Assembly (NCBI GenBank): GCA_900544245.1
Contig: UQUH01000038.1
Span: 1-17,049, forward strand
Direction: 5' to 3'
From: an uncultured Coriobacteriaceae bacterium
GTDB lineage: Bacteria; Actinomycetota; Coriobacteriia; Coriobacteriales; QAMH01
DNA length: 17,049 bases
Below are positions 13,731 through 17,049 of the stretch, one piece after another (position 1 is the stretch's first letter; every line of letters begins with the position of its first letter). The notes beneath the pieces are model-generated. The model did not search any database, was not told the DNA's origin, and saw only the letters and a program-made list of their open reading frames with translations. A program made the position numbers and the translations under genes.

Positions 13731-14510
13731 ATGACTCAGGAACTGCTTCGTCTTCATGACGCAAAGGTAAAGATGGACGGTCGCGTGATTCTCGACGTCG
13801 ACGACTTCGTCATCAACCAGGGCGAGCGCATCGTCGTGCTCGGGCCCAACGGATCGGGCAAGTCGACGCTGGTCAAGCTGCTCACTAAGGAGATCGAGCC
13901 GGTATGGCGCGAGACGCCGCCGGTGCTCTTCATGGGTCAGCCCGATCCATCGGAGGAAACCCTCATCGAGACGGTGGGCCTCGTCTCCACCGACGTGCAG
14001 GAGCGCATGATGGTGCATCGCACGGTGTTCGACATCGTGCTCGGCGGCTTCTTCGGAAGCGTCGGCGTTCCCTTCCACATCGGGGCCTCCGACGAGCAGG
14101 TCGAGCAGGCCCGCAAGGCCATTCGCGAAATCGGCATCCCGTCGCTGTCCGAGCGTGACATGCTCACGCTTTCCACGGGACAGGCACGTCGCGCGCTCAT
14201 CGCCCGCGCGCTCATCAACGGTCCCGCGCTGCTGATCTTCGACGAGCCGACGTCGGGTCTCGACCCCGAGGGTGCCTGGAACATGCGCCAGTCGCTCTCC
14301 GCGCTTGCCAAGGCCGGCCATACCATCCTCGTCATCACCCATAACGTGAGCGACATCATGCCGGAATTCGATCGCGTGGTCATGCTGCAGGACGCGCACA
14401 TCGTTGCCGACGGTCCCAAGGAAGAGGTCCTCACGACGCAGAAGCTTCGCCACCTCTTCGGCGTCCCCATCACGCTCGTCGAGACGGATGGCCGCTACCA
14501 CCTGCAGTAG
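13731..14510 (+). CDS. Stand-alone ABC ATPase (YlmA/ModF-like, partner unknown)
   Basis: 259 residues, one nucleotide-binding domain with no membrane part. Walker A GPNGSGKST (38-46), signature LSTGQARR (147-154) instead of LSGGQ, Walker B LLIFDEPTSGLDP with D171 and E172, and H-loop ITHNVSD. The LSTGQ form and the overall length recall the YlmA/ModF-like group of soluble ABC proteins; this is a resemblance, not an assignment. AAGGAG sits 7 nt before the ATG and typA ends 13 nt upstream, so both are likely on one transcript. No permease or binding protein is nearby, so it may act with a distant permease or have a non-transport role. Confidence 0.85.
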   Translation: MTQELLRLHDAKVKMDGRVILDVDDFVINQGERIVVLGPNGSGKSTLVKLLTKEIEPVWRETPPVLFMGQPDPSEETLIETVGLVSTDVQERMMVHRTVFDIVLGGFFGSVGVPFHIGASDEQVEQARKAIREIGIPSLSERDMLTLSTGQARRALIARALINGPALLIFDEPTSGLDPEGAWNMRQSLSALAKAGHTILVITHNVSDIMPEFDRVVMLQDAHIVADGPKEEVLTTQKLRHLFGVPITLVETDGRYHLQ

Positions 14511-14536
14511 TCTTCCGAATGTATAGATGGTTACGA

Positions 14537-14542
14537 TAAAAT
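14537..14542 (+). promoter_or_regulatory. Possible -10 box for the M28-like peptidase gene
   Basis: TAAAAT, 40 nt before the ATG at 14583, in a short AT-rich stretch between the ABC ATPase stop and the peptidase start. No convincing -35 box. Confidence 0.35.
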
Positions 14543-14582
14543 AGACCAATTAACGCAGATGCAGTAACTAGAGGAGCGCCAC

Positions 14583-17049
14583 ATGGCTGATCTCATGGAA
14601 TATGTGAACGTACTGGCCGATCAGATCGGTCCACGACCGGTCAGCACGGAGGAAGAGCATCAGGCCTCGATCTACATTGCCCAGGAGCTGTCCGATGACG
14701 GCCTGGATGTCAGCGTCGACGAGTTCGCGACCCCGTCCGGCGTGCGTTGGCCTTACGTGCTCGCGTTCGCGGCCGCGGCGTTAGGTACGGTCATTTCCGG
14801 CATCGGCATCTTCGTGCCGGGCATTTCGCTCAGCATGTTCATCATCGGCCTGATTCTCGTCGTCGGTGGCTTCTTCGTGTATTTCACCGAGCACAACAAC
14901 AATCCCGTCTTGTCGAAGATGCGTGCGAGTGGTGTCTCGCAGAACGTCGTGGCCAAGTACGTTCCCGCGAGCGTCGCCCACGATTCGCGTCGCCGCAAGA
15001 AGATAATCATCGCCGCGCATGTCGACACCGTGCGTGCCCAGCCCGAGGCGTCTCCCAAGATCATCGCGCATGCTCCGCTGCTGTACAAGATCATCTTCTA
15101 CAGCATGATTGGCCTTGTCGCCGTCCTCTTCGTCAGGTTGCTGCCGCTTCCCTGGCCCGAGGTCGTCGATACGGTCCTGTGGGTCATATCGCTCATCGCG
15201 AGCGCCTACGTGCTCGTGGCAGCCGCCTGCATCGTGGCGAGTCGTTTCACGCCCTACATCTCGGGCGGAAACGACAACGCGTCCTCCATCGCCGTGCTCC
15301 TGTCCGTTGCGCATCTGCTGGTCAATCCCGAGGAACGCGAGCGTTACACCAGGGACCGCTCCTTCAGGCTCGTGGGCGGTGCCATGGGTGACGATGCTGA
15401 CGAGGAACCCATCGACCCGTTTGCCCCCACCGTCGATGACCTCGAGGAGCCCGTCATGCACAGCGCTGAGGAGGCATACGCGGAGGGCCTGGTTCCCGAA
15501 GGCGTCGAGGTCACCTATGACGACGACGGTACCCGCGATGACGCGACCGTCGCCTTTCCCGCGCTCACTCCCGAGGAGCAGCTCGACGTCCTTGCCGACA
15601 CCGCCGCCGAGGAACTGCACCTCGACTCCATGTCGACGGGTGCCTTTTCGCTCGACGATGTCGAGTTCGAACAGGCGGGAGCCGAGGCCGTGACAGTCAA
15701 TCCGGGCAAACCGGGCGCCATCTCCGAGATGCAAGTTCCCGACCTGGACTTCACGCTCGACGAGGAGATCGATCAAGCTGGCAAGAAGCCTGTCGAGCGC
15801 CTTGACGATGCGGTGATCTTCGCCGAGTACATGGGCTCCGACGACCACCAGGACGAGGTCGAGCCCGTTTCCGAGGACGAATCCGCGACGGCACGGGAAA
15901 CCGAGCGGGTGGTTGAGGTCGAAACGCAGACCGAGGAGCCCGCGATGGTCGTCGAGGAGGAAGAGACCGTTGACGAGGAGCCTCCCGAACCCGCTCCCAT
16001 CTACGTTCCCATCGAGACGCCGACACGTTCGCACGACGAGCGCCCGCAAGTCGCGCGTCCCGTCCCCTCGTGGTATGCAGCTGCCAAGGAGAAGGCGGCG
16101 AAGGACCTCGAGAAGAAGGCAGCTACCAAGGTCGGGGACGACGAGCCTCCCGTATTCTCGTATCGCTCGCGTTTCGCCGACGCGCCAGCCGCTTCGCAAG
16201 GCACCCGCGTACAGGAGCCGGAAGAGGAGCCTGCGTCCGAGGAGGCCATCGAGGTCGGAGCCGAGGTCGTCGAAACCGTGACGGACGAGGTGCCGCAGCG
16301 TCAGGAGGAAGCGCCTGCAGAGCACGAAGAGGAAGCAGCCGAAATCGTCGATGCCGTCGTCGCCTCCATCAACCTCGACATACCCGATGACCAGCTCGAC
16401 GAGCTCAGTCCGGATGCAAGCGGCCTGTTTGCGCGTGTCGAGGTGCAGGAGGAAGGCGAGCCCGAGGTCAAGTCCGGCGGATCGCGCGTGCAGCTGACAT
16501 CGCGCATTCCCAACATCGGCTCCTCGGACGACAAGGAGCGCGAGGAGCGCAAGTCCGCGCACGAGAGCCTCGCGGCGCGAGGCACGCGTTCCGAATTGCA
16601 GAGCATCCCGGTTGTTGATACCAACGATGACATCGACGTCGAGCAATCCGATGCCGAGGGCAGAGAGATACTCGAGGACGAGGAGGTCGTCGAGACCGCC
16701 GCGGAAATCGAGCCCGTCATCCCGGCGACGGCCAGGACGCAGCGCAAGAAGCCGACGGCCCGTCACGTCACGCAGCAATTTGTGCTGACGCGCGCCACGC
16801 GCAATCACGACATCCACCTGGGTGAGAATCGCCAGGAGGCTCCCGTAAGCTCGACATTCGAGGATACGCCGCAAGCGGCACCCCAATCCATGCCTAGCGA
16901 CGATCCCTTTGCCCCCAAGAGCGAGCGACGCACGAGCGAACGCTCCGCGGCTCCCCGGCCGCGCCAACGTGCCGAGGCTCCGGCAAGCACGCACGTGCAG
17001 CCAAACGAGACGCTCCCCCCCGCCCGAGCCGCCCGGGGAGGCGAAGTCG
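14583..17049 (+). CDS. Large membrane M28-like metallopeptidase with acidic disordered region, 3'-truncated
   Basis: The frame stays open from 14583 to the window end: at least 822 residues with no stop. The N-terminus (ADQIGPRPVSTEEEHQAS, continuing YIAQELSDDGLDV) matches the start of M28 aminopeptidases. Metal-site segments seen are AAHVDTV (H146, D148) and SGGNDNASS (D231). Unlike ordinary M28 enzymes, a membrane hairpin (about 58-104) precedes H146 and another (about 168-220) separates it from D231. From about residue 247 the chain becomes rich in Glu, Asp, Pro and Val and looks disordered, with a small Trp/Lys patch (PVPSWYAAAKEKAAK). The remaining metal ligands (EE, D, H) are not present before the window ends. 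GAGGAG (14571-14576) lies 6 nt before the ATG. A C7 run at 17015-17021 probably shifts the frame in the last 30 nt. Confidence 0.75.
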   Translation, partial: MADLMEYVNVLADQIGPRPVSTEEEHQASIYIAQELSDDGLDVSVDEFATPSGVRWPYVLAFAAAALGTVISGIGIFVPGISLSMFIIGLILVVGGFFVYFTEHNNNPVLSKMRASGVSQNVVAKYVPASVAHDSRRRKKIIIAAHVDTVRAQPEASPKIIAHAPLLYKIIFYSMIGLVAVLFVRLLPLPWPEVVDTVLWVISLIASAYVLVAAACIVASRFTPYISGGNDNASSIAVLLSVAHLLVNPEERERYTRDRSFRLVGGAMGDDADEEPIDPFAPTVDDLEEPVMHSAEEAYAEGLVPEGVEVTYDDDGTRDDATVAFPALTPEEQLDVLADTAAEELHLDSMSTGAFSLDDVEFEQAGAEAVTVNPGKPGAISEMQVPDLDFTLDEEIDQAGKKPVERLDDAVIFAEYMGSDDHQDEVEPVSEDESATARETERVVEVETQTEEPAMVVEEEETVDEEPPEPAPIYVPIETPTRSHDERPQVARPVPSWYAAAKEKAAKDLEKKAATKVGDDEPPVFSYRSRFADAPAASQGTRVQEPEEEPASEEAIEVGAEVVETVTDEVPQRQEEAPAEHEEEAAEIVDAVVASINLDIPDDQLDELSPDASGLFARVEVQEEGEPEVKSGGSRVQLTSRIPNIGSSDDKEREERKSAHESLAARGTRSELQSIPVVDTNDDIDVEQSDAEGREILEDEEVVETAAEIEPVIPATARTQRKKPTARHVTQQFVLTRATRNHDIHLGENRQEAPVSSTFEDTPQAAPQSMPSDDPFAPKSERRTSERSAAPRPRQRAEAPASTHVQPNETLPPARAARGGEV

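Noticed and set aside
14781..16994. Long open frame on the minus strand opposite the peptidase gene
   Set aside because: It is the antisense shadow of the GAG/GAC-rich acidic coding region; the plus frame has a ribosome site, M28 motifs and membrane segments, while the minus frame is a low-complexity Gly/Leu/Arg/Asp sequence with no recognisable domain.

Overview
The window is high-GC DNA from an anaerobic bacterium. The gene content points to a gut-type actinobacterium of the class Coriobacteriia (Eggerthellaceae-like), judged from the flavin/Fe-S and molybdenum redox enzymes, the 'M28-like' membrane peptidase and the strongly G/C-ending codons. The assignment is an inference; no rRNA, tRNA or marker phylogeny is available here. 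Both window ends carry long G/C homopolymers that disturb the reading frame, so it looks like a complete contig with imperfect ends. No gene-free gap exceeds about 220 nt.

Left part (1-4133), redox and regulators: the 3' part of an Old Yellow Enzyme-type flavin/Fe-S reductase converges on a ferredoxin-fused aldo/keto reductase, with a bidirectional hairpin terminator between them. The aldo/keto reductase diverges from a MerR-family regulator, and their shared promoter region has the 19-bp spacer and central GTTAAC dyad of MerR-type activation. A double-winged-helix (tandem MarR) regulator follows on the minus strand and diverges from the molybdoenzyme operon across an AT-rich, palindrome-containing intergenic region.

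Middle part (4134-8841): a soluble two-subunit molybdopterin oxidoreductase (catalytic subunit plus an 8-Cys ferredoxin subunit) has no membrane anchor, Tat signal or dedicated chaperone gene beside it. Its substrate cannot be read from the sequence. A single-domain rhodanese follows as its own unit, then a convergent PLP aminotransferase of the AspT/Aminotran_MocR type. The gaps here are filled with a family of short palindromic repeats bounded by TGAGACA/TGTCTCA and with two near-identical strong terminators.

Right part (8842-17049): an FMN riboswitch precedes ribU-ecfA1-ecfA2, a riboflavin ECF transporter cluster without its EcfT gene. A small acidic protein of unknown function, the GTPase TypA/BipA, a stand-alone ABC ATPase, and a very large 3'-truncated membrane M28-like peptidase follow. 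The peptidase metal-site segments are interrupted by two transmembrane hairpins and followed by an acidic, apparently disordered region of more than 550 residues.

The most interesting points are the TGAGACA repeat family (one copy forms the C-terminal coding end of ecfA2), the molybdoenzyme with an Asp in place of a cluster cysteine, the threaded M28-like protein, and the apparent loss of the second dinucleotide-binding loop in the Old Yellow Enzyme-type protein.
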